Virus record (IMG/VR): IMGVR_UViG_3300025168_000501
Coordinates: 1-27,861 of that record
Length of the DNA stretch: 27,861 nt
DNA from: a virus
Reading direction: 5' to 3' (one strand)
Part shown: positions 5,850 to 15,136 of the stretch, in pieces
Position numbering within the stretch: position 1 is the stretch's first letter
How the letters are laid out: every line of letters begins with the position of its first letter
The notes under the pieces: generated by a model
Seen by the model: the letters and a program-made list of their open reading frames with translations, nothing else
What the model was told of the DNA's origin: nothing
Databases searched by the model: none
Position numbers and translations under genes: made by a program

Positions 5850-8800
5850 TTAATTATTAAAACGAGTTGGTTTTTTTCCACTAAAACGAGAAGGATCTTT
5901 TTTACTAAACCTAGGTTTTAATTTGCTTTTTTTACTTTTTTTCTTCTTATTTTCTTTAACAGTTGGAGTTGGTGTGTTTTGTTTTTTAACTTTTGTTTTT
6001 TTATAGGCCCTCATGTTGTAATCAATAATAGAACCAGCCTCTAAAGGCAAGAGTCCAAGCAAATAAAAAGTATAAATAGGTGCTTGAGCTAATATATCAT
6101 CTTTATATTTGGGGTCAATTTCTTTTTTATTTCCAAACCTATCAGTGTATTTACCTGTTGTACCTAATGTAACAATATCTAGTACTGCTCTTGCTTTTTG
6201 TACACCTATTCCTAAAACTCCTAATCTATCTATTAATCCTTCAGGGTTATTAACAAAAAACTGAAAAGGGTCTTCGGCATCAAAGGTTCTTATTAAAGAA
6301 TTAACCCCCTCTGTAGTGGTTGGATTTAAAAAAGGAATGGGACTAATAATATCATTTAAAGTTTGCCCTGCTCTACCTTTTATTCTGCTTTCAAATTGTT
6401 TGTTTAATTGTTCATCATCTTCTTCTGTCCCTCGTAGTTCACGCGCTATTCCTGCCAAGGATTGAGTAATAAATAAGCCTAGTGCATTAAATGCAGCTGT
6501 CTCTGCTACTAAACCTGTTAATGATTTTCCCGCTTGTATTTTATCTTGAGAAGTATTAGACTTTGAAAAAACAGCCCCAACATCTGCATACATTCTTGTT
6601 TTTTGATTTAATAAAAAGTTTGCAAAAGGGAAAAATACTTTTCTTGCGACCTGTGATACTGGGTCTTTACCAGAGAAGAGCTTACCTTGTAAGTCCACAT
6701 CAGAAGTGTTTTGTTGCCTTGCTGTTTGTTGAGTAGCATAACTTAAAGCTTCTTGATTAGACTCATGAGTTGACCAATCGATGTTAGCGCTATCAATTCC
6801 TTGTTTTTTTAGACTATCTAAATAGTAAGACATAAATGAAGATCGAGCCGCAAACCTATCAGGATTTACAAGAAACCCTTTAAGCCATGCATTTTGTGCA
6901 TTGTTTATAACGTCTCCCACTAAACCTAACTTTCCTTCTGAATCACTCTCTAACTTTGAGTCTGTTCCCTCTAAATTTGTTACAGATTGCACACCACGAT
7001 TTGCAATCTCAACCCCACTGTTATCCAACCAATTTACGGCATCTTTATTTGTAGTTATTAATTTTATACCTTCATAAACTGCCGAAGGATTTCCCATAAG
7101 GTTTACTGCTGTGTTAACAAAAGGAACTAATTGCTTTACATACTGAGTTGGCCCCCCAAGTACTCTTGAGACACCCAATCCTGCAAATTTATTTAAGTTT
7201 TTTAACCACTTTTCTTGACCTTTTTGTATTCCTCTTTTTGCGTCAACATAAAATTTAAATCTTTCTGTTAATAAATCCCTATCACTTTTGTTAGGTATAA
7301 TTTTTTCAAAAGATGGTGAAGATATAAAGCCCTGTAATTGTCTTATGCTAGACGCGGTGAAAACATCAGCATAAGCTGCTCTTAAATTATTTGAATTATT
7401 ACTATCGAAACCAAGGTTTACATATCTATTAGTTGTACCCTCTGGATTCATTGGAAGTTTATAAGAAGGATCCTTTGGTTTTAACACTCCAGACTCTTCA
7501 TCATATATATATTCATTTTCTGGCTGGAATAAAGGTTCACCTAAAGCAGGCTCGGTGGTAACATTTTCTAGCGTAATAAAAGAGTCGGGTGTATAGCTTA
7601 TGTCTTTACCTAATGTTCTATTGTATATAGATAAAGAAACATTCTCTAGTTCTGGCCGTGCCTTTGTCCACTCATTTGTCATCCATTCGACGGCTTCTTT
7701 ATTTATAGCATCAGTTTTACTGTCAACTTCCTCAATTGTATTAGAGTCTTTTAAAATTTTATCATATAACTTTTGATATAAATCTGCTTTCTCAGATTGA
7801 TTGTCGTTTCTTAACTCAACAATGCTTTGCTCGACTAAACCTTTTCTTCTTTTAAATTCTTCTATTTGTTCAATTTCTGTTCCATCTACAGTTCTTCTCA
7901 TAAAAGCAAACAACCCTCTCTCCGTGTCGTTTTCTTTATCAGTAAATCTTTTTCCATTAGGCATTGTTTTTGTTGCGCCTCTTCTTATTGATTTTATAAG
8001 ATTACTAGGTTGTATAAATTTATCATAATAAGCTTGAAATATATCTCTACTAACCTTTTCTCCTTTAGCCACACCATTTCTTATTCCTAAAAAACCACTG
8101 TCTCTTTCAAAATTTCTTGCAGTTTCTTGTGACTTAAACATATTTTCAATAGTAAGTGGAATAGTTGCGATGTATTTATTCCAAATATTACCCATTCTCT
8201 TACCGCCAAATAAGTATTTAAGAGGTTTTGCTTCTATTTTTCCTTCCATTTTTTTAGCCTCTTTTTTTCCCTTCGCTATACTTGCCACCTCTAGCATTCC
8301 ACCTACACTTTGGTTAGTTGCAAAATTAACCATTGAGTCTAAAGCTCTGATGGCTGTATCCTCAGATAAAAGTGAGATGTCGATATCCAAAAACTCTTTT
8401 AATATTTTCTTGTCTTTTTCAGATAGAGTTATTTTTTCTTTGTTTTTAGAAAAGGGGTCAACTCCTTTGTTGACCATAGCATCTACCACAGATGCATATT
8501 TGTTAAAAGCATTCTTTAAACCTTGAGCAATAATTGTTTTTTTGGTTTGTTTTAATTTTAGTTTTTCTTCAGGAGATAAATTATTTTCTTTTGATTCATA
8601 AAGTATTCTTCTCATTTGGTCAAGAGTAAACTCCTCTGGACTTAATCCAGTCAAATCTGCAAAAGCTTTTTCATCTATTTTCTTTTGCTCGCCTTCTTGA
8701 AAAGTTTTTTCTTTCGTAGTATACTTATCTGCTTTATCAATATTTAAAGCTTCAGTTTCATAAATTTCTCCTTGTGGACCCGTTTTACTAGGAGTCAATC

Positions 8801-11171
8801 CTTTAATTATAAGATTAGCATTATCAACAAAAAGTTTACGATCAATGATTAAATTAGTTTTAAGTTTTAAAAATCTTTTTGCTGCTTGGACAACTTCATC
8901 TGGGGCAGTAGCTTTATCTATTAGCTTTCTAATCTTAGTACGCACGCTATTGACTTCTTCAGTTTTAATTTCTTCCTCTATATTTTCTTCAATACTTGGC
9001 GTGGCATCAGCAGTGGTTTCTTGCGAAACAACCTCTAACACATCTCCTTCACCGTAATCCCAGTTTAGGTTTGCGCCATCTCTTGTAGCTAGAACGTCTG
9101 CGTTTTTCTTGGTTTTAGAATAAACTATTTTACCAGTTTTTTTATTTCTAACCACCCATTTTCCCTCCCCGTCTTCTTCTATTTCATACCCTGCTTTTCC
9201 CTCTCTATTATCGATTACCTCAAAATCTTTTCTAGCTTCTTTAGGGTCTTCTGGTAAAGTATATGTTACCTCCTCGGTCTCTGAAACTTCAGTATTATCT
9301 TCTTGATTAACGTTTAAATCTTTTTGTACATCAGATATAGCACCAGCATTAAACGGAGCAGTGGGCTCTTCCATCTTTCTAGTAGCTGCAATAAGAGTTG
9401 CTTCATCTGAGTTTGGATCAGCTAAAGCTTTTTCTGCAGCTTCTGTTTCATTTATTCGAATACCTTCGTTTGTTTTGCTAGTTTTATTATTGACAAATTT
9501 ATTGCGCTTGGTTTCGTCTTCAATTTTATTTGCCAACACCTTATCTTCATCACTAAGAAGATCGAAACGCTCTGCGTTATAATCACGAACAGCATCACTT
9601 TCAGGAGTTTTTTGATCTGAAACTTTAGCATTTTCAATCTCAGACATTTGTTTTTTTATTTGGGCTTTTCTTATTTTAGCTGGTTCAGTTTTATTATTAT
9701 TTAACCCATCTAATTCTACCTGAAGTTTTGTCAAAGTATTAACAGTCTCTTTGTTTAGACCAGGGTTCGCTTCTTGTATTTGTTTTTCCGCTGAAAGTTT
9801 AACAATTCTATTCTGTAATTTTGATGACCTTCCGCTGTAATCGTTTTCTATTTTTATTTTAGTTTTTTGTAGTTGCTCTAAGCTCATCGTTTCAATAAGT
9901 TCATCTATCTGATCCGCTGTAGCTTTCTTGCCATTAATTTTATATGACGGAGAACTAAACCGCGTGGATATAACATCTCTAAATCCCCCAGGTATTTCTG
10001 CTAGACCCTCTAAGATTACATCTGATATATCTAATTCTTGATCAGCTGCCACAGATCCAGCAATCTCACCGACAGATCCACCTAATCCTTCAATTCCTGC
10101 TGCTGCTGCAACCGCTTTGGTAGCCCCCTTTATCGTCCTAGTTTTACTAAGTATTTTTCCTGCCACCTTACCTCCAAGTCTTCCTGTAAAAGCATCGACT
10201 GCTCCTATGGCAAGTCCTCTAGCAACCGCTTTATTTCTGATATTAGTAAACTTCTCAGGATCATTTAATATTTCTCTAATTTTTTCAGCATTTAATTTTT
10301 CGCCATCTGCTTCTTCGGTTAACAGTTCTGAAAAGGTTGCGCCCATTTCCAAGGTCGTACCTGCTGCCGCAAAAGCATATGGCACAGCAGCAGCTGCACC
10401 TGTGATTGCTCCCGCTGCCGCACCTCCAACAGTCCCTATTACTGGTAAAGCAACGGTACCTGCACCTGCACCTGTAGCCGCACCTATTCCAGCTCCTGTT
10501 CCTAATGCAGATACTCCTGCAACAAGAGAGTCTGTATTGGTAGCCATTGAAGTTAAAGAGCTTAAAATTAATTCGGGCACTACAGTCAACCCTGATTCAA
10601 GAAGACCAAGAACCACACCCATAAAAGATTTGTCATTCTCTTCGTATATCTTCATATACTCTTGCATTTCTTTTGATGCGCCGTAAGTTTCTCTGTTTTT
10701 ATTCGACTCAATGAAACTAGCAATATCCTCCTCAGTTGATAATGAACCTCTTAAAAGTAAGTCAGAGGCATCTTCAGAAGCAACACCTTGATAATATCCC
10801 GATGCTACACTCCGGGCCATGTCGTCTACAAAATCACCTATACCAAATGGTATTAAAGAGTCATAGCCTCTTAATATATCCCCAAAGGTTCCTTCAAAGT
10901 AGTCTTGCTCAGTGGGTTCAGGTCTTTGTGAAACCAAAGAACCATCCGCCGAATTTGAATCCATATCGGCTCCGTCTTTTTTTTTTAACCCAGTGTTGTT
11001 TAGCCACGTAGATAAATCACTATCAGTGTATTTTTTTTCAATTAAGTAAGAGTGAATATTTTGTTGTACCTCTGGGCTTTGAGCGTTTACCTTCCATTCC
11101 TCAAAAGAACTTTTTGTCATTCCATCTGAGCTTAACTGATCCCAAATATTTTTTAATATTTCGTCGTTCAT
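5850..11171 (-). CDS. giant internal/ejection-type virion protein, 1773 aa
   Basis: The largest gene of the window. Its ATG shares one base with the preceding stop (TAATG), so it is coupled to the 626-aa gene. Features in order: a charged helical N-terminus (1-75); a long Gly/Ala-rich hydrophobic stretch (about 182-290, e.g. GAGIGAATGAGAGTVALPVI) able to form membrane-spanning helices; coiled-coil-like segments (about 420-510); an acidic linker (ENIEEEIKTEEV, about 730); a long helical C-terminal half including FFPFANFLLNQKTRMY (about 1510-1525), like large polyvalent virion proteins of the LPD38 kind; and a basic tail ending in three PRF/SRF/TRF repeats. Podoviruses eject giant inner-core proteins (compare T7 gp16) that cross the cell envelope, and the membrane-like region fits this. 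No lysozyme motif was seen. The role is inferred from size, composition and position. Confidence 0.78.
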   Translation of the reverse strand: MNDEILKNIWDQLSSDGMTKSSFEEWKVNAQSPEVQQNIHSYLIEKKYTDSDLSTWLNNTGLKKKDGADMDSNSADGSLVSQRPEPTEQDYFEGTFGDILRGYDSLIPFGIGDFVDDMARSVASGYYQGVASEDASDLLLRGSLSTEEDIASFIESNKNRETYGASKEMQEYMKIYEENDKSFMGVVLGLLESGLTVVPELILSSLTSMATNTDSLVAGVSALGTGAGIGAATGAGAGTVALPVIGTVGGAAAGAITGAAAAVPYAFAAAGTTLEMGATFSELLTEEADGEKLNAEKIREILNDPEKFTNIRNKAVARGLAIGAVDAFTGRLGGKVAGKILSKTRTIKGATKAVAAAAGIEGLGGSVGEIAGSVAADQELDISDVILEGLAEIPGGFRDVISTRFSSPSYKINGKKATADQIDELIETMSLEQLQKTKIKIENDYSGRSSKLQNRIVKLSAEKQIQEANPGLNKETVNTLTKLQVELDGLNNNKTEPAKIRKAQIKKQMSEIENAKVSDQKTPESDAVRDYNAERFDLLSDEDKVLANKIEDETKRNKFVNNKTSKTNEGIRINETEAAEKALADPNSDEATLIAATRKMEEPTAPFNAGAISDVQKDLNVNQEDNTEVSETEEVTYTLPEDPKEARKDFEVIDNREGKAGYEIEEDGEGKWVVRNKKTGKIVYSKTKKNADVLATRDGANLNWDYGEGDVLEVVSQETTADATPSIEENIEEEIKTEEVNSVRTKIRKLIDKATAPDEVVQAAKRFLKLKTNLIIDRKLFVDNANLIIKGLTPSKTGPQGEIYETEALNIDKADKYTTKEKTFQEGEQKKIDEKAFADLTGLSPEEFTLDQMRRILYESKENNLSPEEKLKLKQTKKTIIAQGLKNAFNKYASVVDAMVNKGVDPFSKNKEKITLSEKDKKILKEFLDIDISLLSEDTAIRALDSMVNFATNQSVGGMLEVASIAKGKKEAKKMEGKIEAKPLKYLFGGKRMGNIWNKYIATIPLTIENMFKSQETARNFERDSGFLGIRNGVAKGEKVSRDIFQAYYDKFIQPSNLIKSIRRGATKTMPNGKRFTDKENDTERGLFAFMRRTVDGTEIEQIEEFKRRKGLVEQSIVELRNDNQSEKADLYQKLYDKILKDSNTIEEVDSKTDAINKEAVEWMTNEWTKARPELENVSLSIYNRTLGKDISYTPDSFITLENVTTEPALGEPLFQPENEYIYDEESGVLKPKDPSYKLPMNPEGTTNRYVNLGFDSNNSNNLRAAYADVFTASSIRQLQGFISSPSFEKIIPNKSDRDLLTERFKFYVDAKRGIQKGQEKWLKNLNKFAGLGVSRVLGGPTQYVKQLVPFVNTAVNLMGNPSAVYEGIKLITTNKDAVNWLDNSGVEIANRGVQSVTNLEGTDSKLESDSEGKLGLVGDVINNAQNAWLKGFLVNPDRFAARSSFMSYYLDSLKKQGIDSANIDWSTHESNQEALSYATQQTARQQNTSDVDLQGKLFSGKDPVSQVARKVFFPFANFLLNQKTRMYADVGAVFSKSNTSQDKIQAGKSLTGLVAETAAFNALGLFITQSLAGIARELRGTEEDDEQLNKQFESRIKGRAGQTLNDIISPIPFLNPTTTEGVNSLIRTFDAEDPFQFFVNNPEGLIDRLGVLGIGVQKARAVLDIVTLGTTGKYTDRFGNKKEIDPKYKDDILAQAPIYTFYLLGLLPLEAGSIIDYNMRAYKKTKVKKQNTPTPTVKENKKKKSKKSKLKPRFSKKDPSRFSGKKPTRFNN

Positions 11172-13051
11172 TAGCCCATGTTTTTTGTTTGAACTTTACC
11201 TTTTTTTGATATCAAAAAGGTCCTTATGTATTTTCTTAATTTTTCTGTTTCTTCTCGTGCATTGCTTCTAAAATTAAAATCTGCATCTAACAACAATGGA
11301 TCAGCATTATATCCAGGGATTCTAATTATCAGACCATCATTACTAGGGTTTAAGGTGCTAATCGCTTCTGCGTCAATATCTAAATCATTAAATATAGTAT
11401 TAATTTGTTCTGCAACTTCTGTATCTTCATCTTCTAAATCAATGCCTTTATCCGAAGGTGTTGACCCTGTAGATTGTAAGTTATCAGTAGAAAACATTTC
11501 ATTTAAATATTTATCAATCTCAACTATAAAAGCATCAGCTTCTTTGTCTTCTTCTTTATTGAGGGTGACTTCAGAGACAATATCATCAGTGCTAGTTAGA
11601 TTTCTATTAAATTTTAATGTATCATCTTCATTTTTGACGTTGGTACGGTCATTTACTCCTTGCCCAATTAAAAGCTGAGAGGCAGAATTTATAAACTGTG
11701 CTTCAGATTTTTGTCGTCCTTTTACAAGTTTTTTGTTTGTATCTGACTCTGGCTTGCTAGAGTCAAAATTTGGATTAGGAACCATGGTATCAGAAGTTTT
11801 GTCAGCCACAAAGAAGGAAATAGGTCTAGTCTGTGTATCTCCGTTTTCATCAATAAAGGTAACCTCTATACCACTGTTGTTTCTAGCCACTCTCTGGATA
11901 TTTGTATTACCACCAATATCTCGATAATAATCTACTGCCGCATCTATATCAGCTTGGGTACCTCCGTATAAGGATGCAATGACTTCAATTTGGGTATCAA
12001 GTGTTTCTTGTTTATCTAAATCTCCTTTTAAAAATTCTTTTTTGCGTTGATTAAGAGTTGCCCATTGTATTTGTATTCTTTCGTTAGATAATTTTAAATC
12101 AGATTTTTCTTTTTCTGTTAAACTTGGACGATCTTTTTTCTCTAAAGGCAATGCATTTTTAAGAGCGTCTCTCATAAACAGCTCTGCTTTTTCTTTATCT
12201 CCATCTGCAAAAGCGTAGGTGCCATCAGGCTTTCTATAAACCGACCCTGGCTTTAACTCAGACTCATTATACACTACCCCATAGCCCAAACCATCTACTA
12301 GTATTGATACGGTTGGCGCTTGAGCTCCAGACAATAAAGATTTTGCTTCTTTTAGCATTAACTCATCTAATTTTTCAGGATCCATGTTTGCATATACACC
12401 TTTAATAGTGTTCCCTGCAGCATCTGTAATTCCTCTTACTCCAAATTGTTTCGCTAATGTGGCAGCAATAGTACTGTAGTCATACTTAGGTAAGTTTCCA
12501 TTAGTAAGATTACTTAAATATGAGGGACTAACCACATCCCCAGTTTCTTTATTAAAAAGCTTTAAACCGCCCCTTCCATCTGGCTCAACCTCCATAGCCC
12601 CTGGCTGAAACACTTTGTTAAAATGATTTAGGTCATGCGTGTTAACAGCACTAGACTTGCCGCTTGCTACATCGTCTGCTATTTGTTGCGCTCTCTCTTG
12701 GTATGAGGTTTGCGCAGCAATCATCTGCTCGTTGGTTTGGTTTAAGTTCCTCCATTGCGCCGAGTAATCACTTGACTTTATTTTTCCTGTTTCTAGTTGT
12801 TTTTGTAGGGTAGTTGAAACATCCATTATGCCTTGGCTGAACTTACCAAAAAACTGATTAGCATTTTGATTTGCAGTAGGAGAAAGTTCGCTTTGTGATT
12901 TACGTAAGGCGTCTTGCTCATCTCTCCATGTTTGTCTTTGTTCTTCTCTCTTATCTTCTTGAGCTAGAAGCGTATCAGACAAATCAAATAATGCAGAAGC
13001 ATCTGGAATTATTGGCTTATCCTGTAACTTAAATCCTATTTTAGTTGCCAT
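11171..13051 (-). CDS. putative internal virion protein, 626 aa
   Basis: The N-terminal quarter (about 30-165) is helical, Gln/Glu-rich and coiled-coil-like (LAQEDKREEQRQTWRDEQDA). The middle is mixed (DGRGGLKLFNKETGDVV, then GLGYGVVYNESELKPGSVYR), and the C-terminal third is acidic and repetitive in Asp/Glu (SDKGIDLEDEDTEVAEQ). There is no signal peptide or transmembrane helix. It sits between an Ala/Gln-rich 265-aa protein and the 1773-aa giant; this triplet of consecutive large helical proteins matches the inner-core/ejection gene order of podoviruses (compare T7 gp14-gp15-gp16). I do not recognise a domain. The virion assignment is by position and composition, and this protein may be the gp15-like middle partner. 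Confidence 0.65.
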   Translation of the reverse strand: MATKIGFKLQDKPIIPDASALFDLSDTLLAQEDKREEQRQTWRDEQDALRKSQSELSPTANQNANQFFGKFSQGIMDVSTTLQKQLETGKIKSSDYSAQWRNLNQTNEQMIAAQTSYQERAQQIADDVASGKSSAVNTHDLNHFNKVFQPGAMEVEPDGRGGLKLFNKETGDVVSPSYLSNLTNGNLPKYDYSTIAATLAKQFGVRGITDAAGNTIKGVYANMDPEKLDELMLKEAKSLLSGAQAPTVSILVDGLGYGVVYNESELKPGSVYRKPDGTYAFADGDKEKAELFMRDALKNALPLEKKDRPSLTEKEKSDLKLSNERIQIQWATLNQRKKEFLKGDLDKQETLDTQIEVIASLYGGTQADIDAAVDYYRDIGGNTNIQRVARNNSGIEVTFIDENGDTQTRPISFFVADKTSDTMVPNPNFDSSKPESDTNKKLVKGRQKSEAQFINSASQLLIGQGVNDRTNVKNEDDTLKFNRNLTSTDDIVSEVTLNKEEDKEADAFIVEIDKYLNEMFSTDNLQSTGSTPSDKGIDLEDEDTEVAEQINTIFNDLDIDAEAISTLNPSNDGLIIRIPGYNADPLLLDADFNFRSNAREETEKLRKYIRTFLISKKGKVQTKNMG

Positions 13052-13054
13052 AGC

Positions 13055-13852
13055 TTAATTAATTAATCGACCAGTTACAGAATCATATTGCTGATCCAAA
13101 GGGGTGGTATTAAATGATGGTATATTTACTGATGCTTGAGAAAAAATAGGATCATTTAATCTAAATGTATTTGCTAATGCATTATTTAATTTTTCGTCAT
13201 TTAAATTTTGAGCTGTAAAAGGACCTTGTGTAACACCAGTTCCCGTTGCTTTATTTATATTTAAATATTCTGGTATTTGCTGACCAGCTATAGATCCCAT
13301 TTGTCCTATCCCTTTAAACACGTTACCCATAGCAGCCGATCTATTAAGCGCTGCTTGCTGTGCAGACGCTTGTTGACCCTCTACCTCAGCAACATCCAAA
13401 TCAACCCTAAGGCCTTGTAGCCTAGCGTCTTCTGCTGCTGCGGCACGCTGCAATCCTTGTAGCTCTTGACCCATTGCAGTTCTTGATTGTGCTTGTTGTT
13501 GTTGATTAAAAAGGTTTGCTTTCCCTGCGGTAGCCGCTGCGCCCCTTTGCTCACCCTCTTGCCCTGCTTGAACTATTTGTGATAAACCTGAGAGCCCTGC
13601 TTCTCTAGCTAGCTCATAAGGTTCTTTCTGTATAGACAAACCTTTTAAATAATTTACTTCAAGTTTTTTTCGCGCTGATTCTAATGCCACTGATGCAGCT
13701 TCTTCTGCTTCTTGTTGAGCTTTTTTTTGTTTAGAAGCTTGCGCTAAATTAACAGCCGTACCTGCTGCCGATGCAGCAAAAGCTGCTCCTGACGCTATTG
13801 TACTTGCCGTTATCGCTGCGCCTGCTATAGCTGTGCCTGATATTATTGCCAT
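13055..13852 (-). CDS. putative internal virion protein, Ala/Gln-rich, 265 aa
   Basis: It opens with a hydrophobic Ala/Ser/Thr-rich segment (AIAGAAITASTIASGAAFAA, about 8-27) that could insert in a membrane, then long Ala/Gln/Glu helices (AQASKQKKAQQEAEEAASVA; LFNQQQQAQSRTAMGQELQG) up to about residue 185, and a looser C-terminal tail. This is the profile of small podoviral inner-core proteins (compare T7 gp14, which forms the outer-membrane part of the ejection conduit). Its ATG lies 1 base after the GNAT-like gene, and its stop is 3 bases before the 626-aa gene, so the four genes are co-translated. Assignment is by profile and context. Confidence 0.65.
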   Translation of the reverse strand: MAIISGTAIAGAAITASTIASGAAFAASAAGTAVNLAQASKQKKAQQEAEEAASVALESARKKLEVNYLKGLSIQKEPYELAREAGLSGLSQIVQAGQEGEQRGAAATAGKANLFNQQQQAQSRTAMGQELQGLQRAAAAEDARLQGLRVDLDVAEVEGQQASAQQAALNRSAAMGNVFKGIGQMGSIAGQQIPEYLNINKATGTGVTQGPFTAQNLNDEKLNNALANTFRLNDPIFSQASVNIPSFNTTPLDQQYDSVTGRLIN

Positions 13853-13853
13853 A

Positions 13854-14258
13854 TTAAAATGCTTTAATCATTTCTTGTGTGTATGTATCTCCCCTTGTAT
13901 ATCCTAGATCCTCATATGTTTTTATAAGGCCGTCGTGTTTGATAAGAGCATATGTGTATTTATTTCCGTTGTTCTTACAAGTATTGGTAAGAGACTCAAC
14001 TAAAAGATGAACAGCTTCGTGTTTTTTCTTGGTATAATTTTTATTTGATATGATCCAGTCCACCCAAGCTACTTTTGAATTAGTTATATATATAAACCCT
14101 GCGCAAACAGGGACGTCTTCATCTAATACCATCAAACCACCTTCACCATCATCTGGTAAAAAATCTTTTGCTGGGGCATCCCAACCCCAGTCTTTCCACC
14201 ACTCAACTAATATATTGTCGTAGTCAGTAGAATTTAGTTTGCGAATATTAAACTCCAT
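13854..14258 (-). CDS. GNAT-like acetyltransferase-fold protein
   Basis: A 134-aa protein resembling a recurrent phage family annotated as GNAT N-acetyltransferase: IRKLNSTDYDNILVEWW at the start, DFLPDDGEGGLMVLDEDVPV, then GFIYITNSKVAWVDWIISN as the central strands and a C-terminal strand near LIKTYEDLGYTRGDTYTQ. The usual acetyl-CoA pyrophosphate loop (R/Q-x-x-G-x-G/A) is not evident; KNYTKKKHEAVHLL sits at that position, so catalysis is uncertain. It is the first gene of the internal-protein block and is preceded by a TATCTTTG -7 box only 7 bases from the ATG. It could modify a virion or host protein, or serve as a structural scaffold; the substrate is unknown. Confidence 0.68.
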   Translation of the reverse strand: MEFNIRKLNSTDYDNILVEWWKDWGWDAPAKDFLPDDGEGGLMVLDEDVPVCAGFIYITNSKVAWVDWIISNKNYTKKKHEAVHLLVESLTNTCKNNGNKYTYALIKHDGLIKTYEDLGYTRGDTYTQEMIKAF

Positions 14259-14265
14259 ACTCTAA

Positions 14266-14273
14266 CAAAGATA
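14266..14273 (-). promoter_or_regulatory. flavobacterial-type -7 box (TATCTTTG)
   Basis: On the minus strand TATCTTTG (14273 to 14266) matches the Bacteroidetes -7 consensus TAnnTTTG and is identical to the box at 25558-25551. Only 7 bases separate it from the ATG at 14258, so the transcript would be nearly leaderless. No TTG is seen at the -33 distance, so strength or activator dependence is uncertain. Confidence 0.55.
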
Positions 14274-14280
14274 CTAATTT

Positions 14281-15102
14281 TTACGGATAGCTTTTCATTA
14301 ACTGTGACTCTACAGCAAAGAGCTCTGCTCTAGCAGGACCAATGTTTTCTAAAGTCATCAATGCGTAGTGACCTAGGATACCGTGTGACTCTGCTATTGA
14401 ATTTTTAATAGCCATCATTAAAGGGGTATTTGTTGTTGGATTAGTAGCGCCTGGGATGGTGCTGTCTACTGTGATTGATGTCGCGTTTTTAGATGTTATT
14501 ACACCTGCTAATGAAGGGGAGTTATTAAACTCGTTCAAGTAATATAAGAAGTCTCCAATACTTATGATTGAGTCTATAGGTACGGTAAACGAAAAGACAC
14601 GAGGGTTAGTCATTGTAAAGCCTGTAGTATTCCCGATACCATTTACAGATCTAAAGTCAAAGTCTCTAAGTGTAGCTGGAGATTGAGAGGTGTTTTTTAT
14701 TGCCGCATAATAAGCTCCTTCTTTTAATTCAAACCACGTGCTGTTTATAAAAGCTTGGTTGCCCATGTCCGTATTCAAGCTAGCGCTCCAAGGTGAGTCA
14801 GACTCTAAGCTTAAAGTTTTAAAAAGTTTGTTGTCTAACGGTGCCTCATTAATAACGGTTGTTATGTTACAATTAAATTGTTGTCCGTAAAAGTTATTTC
14901 TACTATTGTTAGTGTTGTGTCTGTAAAGGTTACCTCCTGAGAAAGAGTAAAAGTAGTTATTCATACCAACCATGTAGTCAGGATTATATGAATAAAAAGA
15001 AGGCCACCCTTTTACGCTGTTGCTGTATGTTAGTGTATACAATTCACCCGTAGGTGTTTGTGGTGTAGCAATGGGATTCGGTGATGAAGGTATCTGTGCC
15101 AA
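14281..15102 (-). CDS. conserved phage structural protein, 273 aa (TTG start)
   Basis: No ATG fits the 5' end. The frame stays open back into the preceding gene, but that extension (MYQLLLLRQHQCLL) is only the other frame of its Thr-Pro repeat. I start at TTG 15102, giving MAQIPSSPNPIATPQTPT, 20 bases after a TATATTTG box; the next in-frame ATG (about residue 40) would delete conserved sequence. Residues 30-60 carry KGWPSFYSYNPDYM, NNYFYSFSGGNLYRHN, a pattern I know from many Bacteroidetes and crAss-like phage virion proteins. The C-terminus AESHGILGHYALMTL, then ELFAVESQLMKSYP, is another recurrent phage signature. The centre is beta-rich. It is probably a capsid- or tail-associated structural protein; the precise site is unknown. 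Confidence 0.75.
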   Translation of the reverse strand: MAQIPSSPNPIATPQTPTGELYTLTYSNSVKGWPSFYSYNPDYMVGMNNYFYSFSGGNLYRHNTNNSRNNFYGQQFNCNITTVINEAPLDNKLFKTLSLESDSPWSASLNTDMGNQAFINSTWFELKEGAYYAAIKNTSQSPATLRDFDFRSVNGIGNTTGFTMTNPRVFSFTVPIDSIISIGDFLYYLNEFNNSPSLAGVITSKNATSITVDSTIPGATNPTTNTPLMMAIKNSIAESHGILGHYALMTLENIGPARAELFAVESQLMKSYP

Positions 15103-15122
15103 AATAAAAAAGTTTATTAAAA

Positions 15123-15130
15123 CAAATATA
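15123..15130 (-). promoter_or_regulatory. flavobacterial-type -7 box (TATATTTG)
   Basis: TATATTTG (15130 to 15123, minus strand) fits TAnnTTTG and lies in the 34-base gap between the Thr-Pro tail gene and the next structural gene, 20 bases before the proposed TTG start. No TTG is seen at -33, since that position falls in the Thr-Pro coding repeat. It supports the non-ATG start chosen for the downstream gene. Confidence 0.5.
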
Positions 15131-15136
15131 CGATAA

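Noticed and set aside
9361-9582. Plus-strand ORFs across the late region (e.g. 7801-8028, 8170-8526, 8845-9057, 9361-9582, 11226-11678, 17112-17306, 23599-23916, 27111-27530)
   Set aside because: All are antisense to longer, well-supported virion genes, are Ser/Leu-rich shadows and lack motifs or start signals.
10117-10686. 189-aa plus-strand ORF opposite the giant virion gene
   Set aside because: It is the antisense of the Gly/Ala-rich low-complexity region; GC-rich repetitive codons keep the opposite frame open. Its Pro/Ala composition has no domain character.
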